Source of the DNA: Clostridiales bacterium
GTDB lineage: Bacteria > Bacillota > Clostridia > Oscillospirales > Oscillospiraceae
DNA length: 64,000 nt
Reading direction: 5' to 3'
Assembly: GCA_022774865.1 (NCBI GenBank)
Contig: JALFLH010000020.1
Location: 1 to 64,000 of the forward strand
A model generated the notes under the pieces. The model made no database searches. It worked only from the letters and a program-made list of their open reading frames with translations, and was not told the DNA's origin. The position numbers were made by a program, and so were the translations under genes. Shown here one piece after another: positions 51,671-60,754 of the stretch. The number at the start of each line of letters is the position of its first letter. The first letter of the stretch is position 1.

Positions 51671-52675
51671 TCAGTGGATCAGCAGTTCCGCGATCTGGAT
51701 GGCGTTGGTGGCGGCGCCTTTCCGAACCTGATCGCCGCAGCACCAGAGACTGATGCCGCAGTCGTCCGTCAGGTCGGGACGGATACGTCCCACGAACACG
51801 ATATCCTGATCGGAGGTATCCAGCGGCATGGGATAGACCTTGTTGGACAGATCGTCCACCAGACGGCAGCCGGGCGCTCTGGAAATGGCCTCCCGCGCCT
51901 CGGCAACGCTGACAGGCTTCCCGAAATGGCAACTGACCGAGATGGAGTGGCTGCGCACCACGGGCACCCGGACGCAGGTGCAGGTGACCTTCAGGTCGGG
52001 CAGATGCATGATCTTGCGGCCCTCGTTCTGCATTTTCATTTCTTCACTGGTATAGCCCTCATACTGCTCGCTTCCGATCTGAGGGATCAGGTTGAAGGCA
52101 ATCTGATAGGGGAACACCTTCGGCTCGTAGGTTTTGCCATGACCCAGCGCTCGGACTTCCTCCATCAGCTCCACGGGGCCGCCTGCGCCCGCGCCGGACA
52201 CGGCCTGATAGGTGGATGCAGTCATGTTCTGGATAGGGGCAATGGCATTCAGTGCGTTGACGGCAGTGACGGTGATAATGGTGGAGCAGTTGGGGTTGGA
52301 GATGATGCCGCTGTGCCAGGCCACATCCTCGGGATTGACCTCGGGCACCACCAGAGGCACCTTGGGATCCAGACGGAACGCGGAGGAGTTATCCACAAAT
52401 ACCGCGCCGGCTTTCACAATTGCCGGGGCGAACTGCTTGGCGATATCGTTTTCCGCCGCGCCCAGCACGATGTCCACACCCTCAAAAGCCTGATCGCAGG
52501 CCTCCTGAATGGTTACTTCTTCACCCTTGAAGGTGACGGTTTTGCCCGCGCTCCGGGCACTGGCCAGTGGCACCAGCTTTCCCACGGGGAAATCCCGCTC
52601 AGCCAGAACTTTGATCATTTCCTGCCCCACGGCGCCGGTGGCGCCCAGAACGGCAACGGTGTAGGTTTTCATCAT
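51671..52675 (-). CDS. asd: Aspartate-semialdehyde dehydrogenase
   Basis: A 334-residue NADP enzyme of the lysine/threonine pathway. It has the N-terminal VAVLGATGAVGQEM, the catalytic Cys in SNPNCSTI and the active-site His region RVPVVRSHS. It lies downstream of aspartate kinase with 54 bases between them, in a hom-lysC-asd operon. Confidence 0.95.
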   Translation of the reverse strand: MMKTYTVAVLGATGAVGQEMIKVLAERDFPVGKLVPLASARSAGKTVTFKGEEVTIQEACDQAFEGVDIVLGAAENDIAKQFAPAIVKAGAVFVDNSSAFRLDPKVPLVVPEVNPEDVAWHSGIISNPNCSTIITVTAVNALNAIAPIQNMTASTYQAVSGAGAGGPVELMEEVRALGHGKTYEPKVFPYQIAFNLIPQIGSEQYEGYTSEEMKMQNEGRKIMHLPDLKVTCTCVRVPVVRSHSISVSCHFGKPVSVAEAREAISRAPGCRLVDDLSNKVYPMPLDTSDQDIVFVGRIRPDLTDDCGISLWCCGDQVRKGAATNAIQIAELLIH

Positions 52676-52729
52676 AAAATACCTCCGAAAAAGAGTTGAG
52701 AGTGGAAAGGGAAGAGAAGATCTTCCCTC

Positions 52730-54046
52730 TTATTTTACAAAGCTGTCGTAGAGTACCCGGATGGCGGTTTTGAAATCCTTGTTATCCACGCCGAAGATGA
52801 TGTTCAATTCGTCGGGCCCCTGGTTGATCATACGGATGTTGACGCCCGCTTCACCCAGAGCGGCGAAAATCTTACCGGAAATACCGGGTCGGAAGGCCAT
52901 CTTCCGGCCGACGGCGGCAACCACGGCGATCTGGTCATGAAGCGCCATGCTGTCCGGCTCCACTTCCTGCTGAATCTCGCCCATAATGGTATACAGGTGG
53001 GGCGCAAGCGCCTCCGTGGGCGTGACGACGGACACGTTGTCGATGCCGTTTGGCACGTAGTCCACGCTGATGCTGTGCCGTTCCAGCACGGTGAGCACCT
53101 TGCGCAGAACGCCGACCTGATTGCTCATGCCCCGCTTGCTCAAAGAGATGATGGTGAAGTCCTTTTTGCCGGTGATGCCGGTGATAAACCGATCCGGATT
53201 GTGATCCGCGGAGAACCGCTCCTGAATCAGGGTGCCGGGCGCTTCGGGATCGTTGGTGTTGCGGATGTTCAGGGGGATGTTCTTTTCCCGCACCGGGAAA
53301 ATAGCGTCCTCATGGAGCACCTGCGCGCCGGAGTAGCTCAACTCCCGCAGCTCGTCATAGGTGACTTCCGGAATGGTCTGGGGATTCTCGACAATGCGGG
53401 GATCAGCCATGAGCAGGCCGGAGACATCCGTCCAGTTTTCGTAGACATCCGCATCCAGTGCCGCCGCAGCCAGCGCGCCGGTGATGTCGCTTCCACCCCG
53501 GGAGAAGGTCTTAATCCGTCCGTCGGGCATCAGACCGTAGAAACCGGGAATCACCGCGCCCCGATCCGGCCAGACCAGCTTTTTCAGGGTTTCGTAGGTG
53601 GTTTCCAGATCCACGGAGCCGTCAAAGTTGAATTTGACCCACTCGGCCGCGTCGATGAACTGGAAGCCGAGGAAAGCCGCCATCAGCTTGGCGGAGAAGT
53701 ATTCGCCCCGGCTGACCAGCTCATCCTGCGTAACCGTCTTGGCATCGATGCGCGCCTTCAAAGCGGCCAGCTCAGTTTCCAGATCCAGATGGATGCCCAA
53801 CTCGTCCCGGATGGCGAGATAGCGGGAGGCGATCATGTCAAAAATCCCGGAGCAGTCCACGCCGTACTGGGTGTGGGCATAGCAGAGGTAGAGCAGATCG
53901 GTGATTTTGTGATCCTGGGGAAAGCGCTTTCCCGCGGCGGAGACGATCACCACCCGGCGATCGGGATTTGCCAGCAGGATATCCTGAATCTTGCGGTACT
54001 GGCCGGCGTCGGCCATGGAGGAACCGCCGAATTTTGTAACAATCAT
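52730..54046 (-). CDS. lysC: Aspartate kinase
   Basis: A 438-residue kinase. The catalytic start is IVTKFGGSSMADA, with FSRGGSDITGA in the middle, and two ACT domains occupy about residues 290-435. ACT domains usually give feedback inhibition by lysine or threonine. ATG 54046 follows GAAAGAGG; the frame to 54070 is a poorer choice. Confidence 0.95.
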   Translation of the reverse strand: MIVTKFGGSSMADAGQYRKIQDILLANPDRRVVIVSAAGKRFPQDHKITDLLYLCYAHTQYGVDCSGIFDMIASRYLAIRDELGIHLDLETELAALKARIDAKTVTQDELVSRGEYFSAKLMAAFLGFQFIDAAEWVKFNFDGSVDLETTYETLKKLVWPDRGAVIPGFYGLMPDGRIKTFSRGGSDITGALAAAALDADVYENWTDVSGLLMADPRIVENPQTIPEVTYDELRELSYSGAQVLHEDAIFPVREKNIPLNIRNTNDPEAPGTLIQERFSADHNPDRFITGITGKKDFTIISLSKRGMSNQVGVLRKVLTVLERHSISVDYVPNGIDNVSVVTPTEALAPHLYTIMGEIQQEVEPDSMALHDQIAVVAAVGRKMAFRPGISGKIFAALGEAGVNIRMINQGPDELNIIFGVDNKDFKTAIRVLYDSFVK

Positions 54047-54103
54047 TTTTATCCTCTTTCCTGCGGCCAAGGCCGCTGCAGCAGGCCGCTTGCCTGCGAA
54101 TGT

Positions 54104-55231
54104 TTAAAGATAGGAAGGGACGGCGGCGATGAAGCTGCCGGGATGGGCGCGCAGCCACGCGTGCATATCTTCCACGCTGACGGGCTTCGTCACAATGGCG
54201 CTGCCCCAGCTCTCCGCGCCGTTGGCTACCAGCCAGGCATCCTTTTCGCCCCGGACATAGTAGACCATTTTTTCGGAGTTGTCGATGGAAACCTTCGGGC
54301 CGCCGGGACCGTAAAACCCGTGTCCGGTCAGAAAATCCGCGCAGTCCTGCACCACATTATATGCGGTGGGATAGCGCCCCGCGCCCTGTCCAAAGAAGCT
54401 CTGCCGCCCGGATACGTTGCCTTCCAGCGTAATCAGGTTATAATTGGCGGGGACGGCGGCCTCCGGCTGACCCTGGGGGTACAGGGTGGGCTGCACATAG
54501 GCGCTGAACCGTCCGTCCTGACTGGTCGCCGTGGAGACCAGCTTGCACACCAGATCACGTTTCTTGAATTCCTCCACGTCGGCGGCGCTGATAGAGCGGA
54601 TGCCGGCGGCGGGAATGGCGTTTCGGTCCAGACTGACGCCGAACGCAATGTTCGCAGACACTATCAGCTTGTGCCAGGTATCAATGCCGTCCACATCAGT
54701 GGAAGGGTCGGCTTCCGCGTAGCCCAGCTCCTGCGCCTGACGGAGCGCCTCGGCATAGTCCAGATTCAGCCGGGACATGGAGTCGAGAATATAGTTGCAG
54801 GTTCCGTTCATAATACCGCCGACCCGGCTGACCGTCTCAATCCGGCGTACCCGCTCCAGCTCGCTGAGCCAGCCGATGCCGCCGCCCACGGAGGCGGTGC
54901 AGCGGAAATGAACGCCCATTTTTTCGGTGAGGGGAATCAGCTCGTCATAGAAGGTGGCCACCATGGCTTTGTTGGCGGTGACCACGTTTTTGCCCGCTTC
55001 GATGGCGGACTTGACATAGTCCCAGGCCGGATGCAGTCCACCGATGGCTTCCACTACCGTGTCGATGGAATCATCCCGGAGAATATCCTCAAAATTGTGG
55101 GTCACTTCCGCGTCGGGCAGATGCAGCTCCCGGCGGCAGAGAACCCGGACAACCTGCATATCCGCCCGGGGTTTGGTCAGATCATAGACACCTTTTCCCA
55201 CGGTGCCGAATCCCAACAGTCCGATTTTCAT
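54104..55231 (-). CDS. hom: Homoserine dehydrogenase
   Basis: A 375-residue NAD(P) enzyme. It has the N-terminal IGLLGFGTVGKGVY, the substrate segment GGIMNGTCNYIL and the ADPSTDVDGIDTWHKL motif with the catalytic Lys. It is shorter than forms that carry a C-terminal ACT domain, so feedback control may be weak or absent. It is first gene of the leftward operon. Confidence 0.93.
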   Translation of the reverse strand: MKIGLLGFGTVGKGVYDLTKPRADMQVVRVLCRRELHLPDAEVTHNFEDILRDDSIDTVVEAIGGLHPAWDYVKSAIEAGKNVVTANKAMVATFYDELIPLTEKMGVHFRCTASVGGGIGWLSELERVRRIETVSRVGGIMNGTCNYILDSMSRLNLDYAEALRQAQELGYAEADPSTDVDGIDTWHKLIVSANIAFGVSLDRNAIPAAGIRSISAADVEEFKKRDLVCKLVSTATSQDGRFSAYVQPTLYPQGQPEAAVPANYNLITLEGNVSGRQSFFGQGAGRYPTAYNVVQDCADFLTGHGFYGPGGPKVSIDNSEKMVYYVRGEKDAWLVANGAESWGSAIVTKPVSVEDMHAWLRAHPGSFIAAVPSYL

Positions 55232-55296
55232 CCCTTGCTCCTCCGTTTTGGCTTGTTCATATCAATTAAAAACAGATGTGCTTATGTCAAAAACAC

Positions 55297-55344
55297 TTGC
55301 TTTTTTACCGGAAACAGTATATCATATACCTACCTAAAATGCAA
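55297..55344. promoter_or_regulatory. Overlapping divergent promoters of hom and thrC
   Basis: Plus strand: TTGCTT (55297-55302), 17 bases, TATCAT (55320-55325). Minus strand: TTGCAT (55344-55339), 17 bases, TATACT (55321-55316). The two -10 boxes share bases 55320-55321, so both promoters cannot be occupied at once. Confidence 0.7.
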
Positions 55345-55432
55345 GATAACCAAAAAAACCAAGTATTTCCGGGATTTCGGTCAAAATTTGTGCACAAAGC
55401 GAAAAAAGGCCGTGCCCAGGGGAGGAGAAATT

Positions 55433-56881
55433 ATGCGATACCATTCTACCCGAAACGACGCGGACTTTGTCAACAGCGCCGGCGCGGTGCTGGAGGGGCT
55501 GGCACCGGACGGCGGGTTGTATATGCCCGAGGAAGTTCCGGCCTTTGACTGGAAAAAATGCCTGAAGGGGGATACCCTTTCCATGGCAACGGCCATTCTC
55601 AGCGCTCTGCTGCCGGATATTCCCAATCTGCCCGAGCTGGTGCGCCGGGCTTATACGGGAAAATTTGAAACGGACGATCTGACTCCCACGGTTCCCGTGG
55701 GCAATTTTACGGTGCTGGAGCTGTTCCGGGGGCCTACCTCTGCGTTTAAGGATGTGGCGCTGTCCATGCTGCCCCAACTGCTCACCGCCGCCCGGGATGT
55801 ATGCGGACAGGAAAAGGAAATCCTGATTCTCACCGCTACCTCCGGCGACACGGGCAAGGCTGCTCTGGAGGGCTTCCGTGATGTGCCCGGCATCCGCATC
55901 TGCGTGTTCTATCCCGATGGCGGCGTGTCCAAGGTGCAGCGCGCCCAGATGGTGACCCAGGAGGGCGGCAATGTGACTGTATGCGCCGTCCGGGGCAATT
56001 TTGACGATGCCCAGACCGGCGTGAAGAACATCTTCGCCGCCTGCCGGGGCCGGGAGCTGAAATACAGCCTTTCGTCTGCCAACTCCATCAACATCGGCCG
56101 TCTGGCTCCGCAGGTGACCTACTATTTCAAGGCATACCGGGATCTGCTGGACGCGGGGAAGATCCGACTGGGGGACGAGGTGAACTTCTCCGTTCCCACG
56201 GGCAATTTCGGCGACATTCTGGCGGGCTACCTGGCCAAGCTGCTGGGCCTGCCGGTGGGGATGCTGCTCTGCGCCTCCAACGCGAACAAAGTTCTGACCG
56301 ATTTTATCCATACCGGCACCTATGACCGCCGCAGACCCCTGCACAAGACCGATTCTCCCTCAATGGATATTCTGGTGTCGTCCAATCTGGAGCGGCTTTT
56401 GTATCTGCTCAGCGGCTGCGACACGGCGCTGGTGGCGGAACTGATGAGCCGCCTCAATAGCCAGGGCGTTTATTCGGTTCCAAACGAATTGAAGGAGGCT
56501 ATTGACGCCCTGTTTTGGGCGGATTATGCCGGAGACGAAGCCACCTATGAAACCATCCGGCAGGTTTGGGATCAACACCATTATCTCTGTGACCCCCACA
56601 CGGCGGTTGCCTGGAAGGTAGCGGAACGTTATGTAAACCAAACCGGTGACACCCGTCCCATGGTGGTGTTGTCCACCGCCTCGCCCTACAAGTTCCCGGC
56701 GGCGGTGCTCTCCGCCATCGGCGGCGAGCTGGACGGCGACGAATTCGACCAGATGGAGCGGCTGGAAGCGGTCAGCGGTGTGCCTGTGCCCCGGAATCTG
56801 GCTACGCTCCGGGGCAAGCCGGAGCGCCATACCGGTGTGATCGGCAAGGACGAGATGCTGCCTTTCGTGCTGGGGCTGTAA
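55433..56881 (+). CDS. thrC: Threonine synthase
   Basis: A 482-residue PLP enzyme converting O-phosphohomoserine to threonine. It has the N-terminal YHSTRNDADFVNSAGAVLEG, the PLP lysine in GPTSAFKDVALSML and the phosphate loop TATSGDTGKAA. ATG 55433 follows GGGGAGGAG. A much longer open frame on this strand (from 52937) is an artefact of the antisense of lysC and hom. Confidence 0.96.
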   Translation: MRYHSTRNDADFVNSAGAVLEGLAPDGGLYMPEEVPAFDWKKCLKGDTLSMATAILSALLPDIPNLPELVRRAYTGKFETDDLTPTVPVGNFTVLELFRGPTSAFKDVALSMLPQLLTAARDVCGQEKEILILTATSGDTGKAALEGFRDVPGIRICVFYPDGGVSKVQRAQMVTQEGGNVTVCAVRGNFDDAQTGVKNIFAACRGRELKYSLSSANSINIGRLAPQVTYYFKAYRDLLDAGKIRLGDEVNFSVPTGNFGDILAGYLAKLLGLPVGMLLCASNANKVLTDFIHTGTYDRRRPLHKTDSPSMDILVSSNLERLLYLLSGCDTALVAELMSRLNSQGVYSVPNELKEAIDALFWADYAGDEATYETIRQVWDQHHYLCDPHTAVAWKVAERYVNQTGDTRPMVVLSTASPYKFPAAVLSAIGGELDGDEFDQMERLEAVSGVPVPRNLATLRGKPERHTGVIGKDEMLPFVLGL

Positions 56882-56917
56882 AGCCAACCTATATTACAAG
56901 ATTTGGAGAGATATCCC

Positions 56918-57808
56918 ATGAAACGAGTTACGATCCGTGTACCCGCGACCACAGCTAACCTTGGGCCGGGCTTTGACGCGTTTGGCTGCGCCCTGAGCCT
57001 GTATACCGATGTCACCTTTGAAGAAACGGACGGCGGTCTGGAAATCACCGGCTGCGACGAGGCCTACACCGGCCCGGACAACATGGCCTACACCTCCTAT
57101 TGCGCGGTGCTGGCTTCCCTGAACGAGGAGGTTCGGGGCGTGAAAATCCACATCGACGCCCACATCCCGATCTGCCGGGGTCTGGGTTCCTCCGCCGCCC
57201 TGCTGGTGGCGGGCGCCATGGGCGCCAATGTCCTGCGGGGTAACCGCCTTTCCACCCAGGGCCTGCTGAACATCACCAATGCCATGGAGGGGCACCCGGA
57301 CAATCTGGCGCCTGCTTTCTACGGCGGTCTCACCGCCTCCATGGTGGATAACGGCCTGCCGGTCACGGTCAGCTTCCCGCTGCATCCGGGCTGGGAGTTT
57401 CTGGCGCTGGTGCCGGATTTCAATCTGCCCACCACCAAGGCGCGGGCAGTCCTTCCGGATCAGGTGCCCCGGGGCGACGCGGTATACAACATCTCCCACG
57501 GCGCACTGGTGCTGAAAGCCCTGGAGCTGGGCGATGAGAAGCTGCTGCGCACCGCCATGCAGGACCGGCTGCACCAGAATTACCGGAAAAAGCTGATCCA
57601 GGACTACGAGCAGATCGAGCATCTGGTGCGCACGACCGGCGCGGCTTTCTGCCTGTCTGGTGCCGGCCCCACTTTGCTGTGTATCACCCAGGACGAAAAG
57701 CTGGAGCAGAAGCTGGCCAGAAAACTGGACGCTGTCACTGAGGCAAACTGGCAGATGCTCCCGCTGCACGTGGAGTTCCAGGGTGCCCGGGTGATCAGCG
57801 CGGAATAA
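56918..57808 (+). CDS. thrB: Homoserine kinase
   Basis: A 296-residue GHMP kinase. It has the N-terminal VRVPATTANLGPGFD-like segment, the ATP loop PICRGLGSSAALLVAG and the C-terminal CLSGAGPTLLC. ATG 56918 follows GGAGAG. With hom, lysC, asd and thrC the whole route from aspartate to threonine is encoded here. Confidence 0.96.
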   Translation: MKRVTIRVPATTANLGPGFDAFGCALSLYTDVTFEETDGGLEITGCDEAYTGPDNMAYTSYCAVLASLNEEVRGVKIHIDAHIPICRGLGSSAALLVAGAMGANVLRGNRLSTQGLLNITNAMEGHPDNLAPAFYGGLTASMVDNGLPVTVSFPLHPGWEFLALVPDFNLPTTKARAVLPDQVPRGDAVYNISHGALVLKALELGDEKLLRTAMQDRLHQNYRKKLIQDYEQIEHLVRTTGAAFCLSGAGPTLLCITQDEKLEQKLARKLDAVTEANWQMLPLHVEFQGARVISAE

Positions 57809-57820
57809 TCGGGCGGCGCG

Positions 57821-58972
57821 ATGACTGAAAAACTCTATTACCGGGACTGCCATCTGGCACAGTTCCGGGCTTCCGTGACCGGCTGCACCCCAACGGAAAA
57901 GGGATATCTGGTAACGCTGGACGCCACTGCCTTTTATCCCGAGGGCGGCGGGCAGGCCTGTGATTTGGGCACGCTGGGCGGCGTTCGGGTGCTGGACGTA
58001 CAGGAACGGGACGGGGAAATCCTGCATCTGTGTGACGGCGCGCTGCAGGTGGGCGATCAGGTGGACGGCGCGATCGATGATGCCCGCCGGTTTGACCTGA
58101 TGCAGCAGCACACCGGAGAGCACATCGTCTCCGGCATCATCCACCGCCGCTTCGGCTACCACAATACGGGCTTTCATATGGGCGCGGATGTGACGACCAT
58201 TGATTTTGACGGAATAATCCCGGTGGAGGCGCTGGCGGAAATTGAGGCGGAGGCCAACGGCGCGCTGTGGAAGAATCTTCCCGTGCGGTGCTGGTATCCG
58301 TCCCCGGAGGAATTGCCCACCGTCTCCTACCGCACCAAACGGGCGCTGCCCTGGCCGGTGCGGATTGTGGAGATTCCGGGCTATGACTGCTGCGCCTGCT
58401 GTGGCGTTCATACGGCGGCCACCGGCGAGGTGGGGCTTATCAAGCTGTTTTCCGCCGTGGGCTTCCGGGGCGGCACCCGAATGGAGCTGGCCTGTGGCCG
58501 CCGGGCGCTGGATATGCTGAATCTGGCCTTTGCGCAGAACACACAGGTGTCTCAGGCTTTTTCCGCCAAATGGACGGAAACCGGCGCGGCGGCTGCGAAG
58601 ATGAACGAGGCGCTGGCAGCGGAAAAATACCGGGCAATTGGCCTGCAGCGCCGTTTGATCGCCGGTATTGCGCAGCGCTATGACAACTGCGGGAACGTGG
58701 TGCATTTCGAACCGGGTCTGGATGCCGGGCTGCTCCGGGAGCTGGCTGACGCCATTGCCCAGCGCTGCGGGGGGATCGCGGCGGTATTTTCCGGAGATGA
58801 CCGGACGGGCTACGGTTTTTGCATTTTGGCACGGACAGGCGATCTGCGCCCACTGGGAAAGGCCATGACCCAGAGCCTTTCCGGCCGGGGCGGCGGCAGA
58901 GCCGATGCGCAGCAGGGACGCGTAAACACTTCCCGCACGCAGATTGAGACCTTTTTCGCGAACTGGAACTGA
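57821..58972 (+). CDS. Alanyl-tRNA editing protein AlaX (DHHA1-containing)
   Basis: A 383-residue trans-editing protein that hydrolyses mischarged tRNA-Ala. The zinc site is in QQHTGEHIVS and the CCACCGVHTA segment, and a C-terminal DHHA1-like part ends in GRGGGRADAQQG. It is 12 bases after thrB and probably co-transcribed. Serine-alanine proofreading beside threonine synthesis is a reasonable but unproven pairing. Confidence 0.9.
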   Translation: MTEKLYYRDCHLAQFRASVTGCTPTEKGYLVTLDATAFYPEGGGQACDLGTLGGVRVLDVQERDGEILHLCDGALQVGDQVDGAIDDARRFDLMQQHTGEHIVSGIIHRRFGYHNTGFHMGADVTTIDFDGIIPVEALAEIEAEANGALWKNLPVRCWYPSPEELPTVSYRTKRALPWPVRIVEIPGYDCCACCGVHTAATGEVGLIKLFSAVGFRGGTRMELACGRRALDMLNLAFAQNTQVSQAFSAKWTETGAAAAKMNEALAAEKYRAIGLQRRLIAGIAQRYDNCGNVVHFEPGLDAGLLRELADAIAQRCGGIAAVFSGDDRTGYGFCILARTGDLRPLGKAMTQSLSGRGGGRADAQQGRVNTSRTQIETFFANWN

Positions 58973-58983
58973 CGGAGGGACAC

Positions 58984-60222
58984 ATGAACCGGGTAGAACA
59001 GGTATTTTTGAATAGTCTGGAGGCGGCGCTGCGGGGGGCTTCTCTGGAGCCGCAGCCGGAGCTGACGGAGGCGGAATGGGCACAGCTGATGACCATGGCA
59101 CAGAGCCACCATGTGCTGCCTATGGTGTTTGAAGCGGTATTTCGGCTGCCCGGTATTGAAAACGCGCCGTTTTTCCAGACGGTTAAACAGCAGGTGCGCC
59201 GCCAGGTCATGCTGCAGGTGCTGAAAACCAACGAGTTTTTGACGCTGAACCGCGATCTGCGCGCCGCCGGCGTGCGGCCGCTGGTGGTGAAAGGAATCAT
59301 CTGCCGGAACCTGTATCCGAACCCCGATCTGCGGCAATCCGGTGATGAGGATCTGCTGATTCCGCCGGAACAGTTTCCTGCCTGTCACGCCGCGCTGGCT
59401 GCGTGTGGAATGGAGCCGGCGGACCCCGGCGTGAATTTTGAACAGGCCTACGAAATTCCATATGGCAAACCCGGTTCCCCCCTCTATCTGGAGCTGCACC
59501 GGTATCTGTTCCCGCCGGATTCGGAGGCGTACGGAAATCTCAACCGTTTTTTTGAAAATACTCAGGTGTGTGAGGAAGTCATTCAGGGGGAACCAATTCT
59601 CACCCTCGCCCCCACGGAGCACCTGTTTTACCTGATCTGTCACGCGTTCAAGCATTTCCTGCACAGCGGCTTCGGCATCCGGCAGGTCTGCGACATTATC
59701 ATGTTCGCCCGGCACGACGGAAACCGGATCGACTGGGAACGGATTCTCGAAAACTGCCGCCAGATTCGGGCGGAGCGGTTTACCGCCGCGCTGCTTCGCA
59801 TCGGGCAGCTCTATTTGGGTTTTAACCCGGAAGCGGCCTGCCTTCCGGCCTGCTGGCTGGATATACAGGTGGATGAAAAACCAATGCTGGAGGACTTGCT
59901 GAATTCCGGTGTCTTTGGGGACGCGGAGCTGAGCCGCAAGCACAGCAGCACCATCACGCTGACGGCGGTTGCCGATCAGAACCGGGGACGGGGAAAACGC
60001 AGCGGAATTCTGAAGAGTCTGTTTCCCTCCGCCGGCGCGCTGGAGAAGCGGTATCCCTATCTGAAAAAATACCCGTATCTTCTGCCTGTGGCATGGGGCG
60101 CGCGGATTGTGCATTACGGCAGCGAGATTCGAAGCAGCCGGAACAACACCGCTGCCGGCGCGGTAAAGATCGGAACCCGGCGGGTGGAGCTGCTGAAGCA
60201 GTATGGAATTCTTGACCGGTAA
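58984..60222 (+). CDS. NTP_transf_5-type nucleotidyltransferase-like protein
   Basis: A 412-residue protein. RPLVVKGIICRNLYP followed by SGDEDLLIPPEQF is the Asp-rich core of the uncharacterised nucleotidyltransferase family PF14907. The C-terminal half is helical. Its acceptor is unknown; family members often sit in surface polysaccharide loci. It starts 11 bases after the AlaX gene behind GGAGGGAC. Confidence 0.82.
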   Translation: MNRVEQVFLNSLEAALRGASLEPQPELTEAEWAQLMTMAQSHHVLPMVFEAVFRLPGIENAPFFQTVKQQVRRQVMLQVLKTNEFLTLNRDLRAAGVRPLVVKGIICRNLYPNPDLRQSGDEDLLIPPEQFPACHAALAACGMEPADPGVNFEQAYEIPYGKPGSPLYLELHRYLFPPDSEAYGNLNRFFENTQVCEEVIQGEPILTLAPTEHLFYLICHAFKHFLHSGFGIRQVCDIIMFARHDGNRIDWERILENCRQIRAERFTAALLRIGQLYLGFNPEAACLPACWLDIQVDEKPMLEDLLNSGVFGDAELSRKHSSTITLTAVADQNRGRGKRSGILKSLFPSAGALEKRYPYLKKYPYLLPVAWGARIVHYGSEIRSSRNNTAAGAVKIGTRRVELLKQYGILDR

Positions 60223-60247
60223 GCCGGGATAATTTCCGCTTTTTTCG

Positions 60248-60276
60248 TTGCCGATGTCGAATAATTGTGCTATAAT
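60248..60276 (+). promoter_or_regulatory. Promoter of the small Cys-ribbon gene
   Basis: TTGCCG and TATAAT, 17-base spacer, 74 bases before the gene. Confidence 0.8.
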
Positions 60277-60349
60277 GGAATCAGCAGAAACGGAGCTGGC
60301 CGGATTGGTATACCGGCGGTGTTCCGATGAATAAAATGGAGGAATCGAT

Positions 60350-60679
60350 ATGAAAATCCGAATCAACAAAGACGTTGTGGAATTCACCCCCGAGCACGCC
60401 GCCGAGGCTGCCGAGCTGGAGGCGCTGTGGATCAAGATGGGCAACTGCGTGGGCGGAACCAAGGCGCTGTCTCCCATCGGCGTCTATGTCCCCGCCGAGA
60501 ACAAAACCGCCAGCTTCCACATTGACGGCCTGAGCGCCGAGGAGGCAAAGGAAATTCCCGTCATCCGCGCTCCCTATGATACCGACGTATATTGCGTGAT
60601 CTGCAACAAGACCCAGCACGTCAAAGCCGGCGAGCCGATTCCCTTCTGCTGCGGCCGCCTGATGGAGATTCTGGACTGA
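60350..60679 (+). CDS. Small Cys-ribbon protein of unknown function
   Basis: A 109-residue protein. The N-terminal two-thirds is mixed alpha/beta (LEALWIKMGNCVGG), and a C-terminal pair of Cys motifs, VYCVICNKTQ and PFCCGRLM, could bind zinc or iron. I do not recognise the family. It has its own strong promoter, a GGAGG site and a terminator, so it is expressed alone and probably abundantly. Confidence 0.75.
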   Translation: MKIRINKDVVEFTPEHAAEAAELEALWIKMGNCVGGTKALSPIGVYVPAENKTASFHIDGLSAEEAKEIPVIRAPYDTDVYCVICNKTQHVKAGEPIPFCCGRLMEILD

Positions 60680-60699
60680 TTGCCCGGAACTTATGCAAG

Positions 60700-60748
60700 A
60701 ACAAAGAGCCAGTGATTTCTGAGAATTCAGAATTTCACTGGCTCTTTC
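60700..60748. terminator. Bidirectional terminator
   Basis: AAAGAGCCAGTGA pairs with TCACTGGCTCTTT, then CTTTG; the mirror on the minus strand runs into TTTG. It lies between convergent genes. Confidence 0.85.
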
Positions 60749-60754
60749 TTTGTG

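Noticed and set aside
52937-55432. A 1,314-residue open frame on the plus strand running into thrC
   Set aside because: The first 2.5 kb is the antisense of lysC and hom; only the part from 55433 has threonine synthase motifs and a ribosome site.
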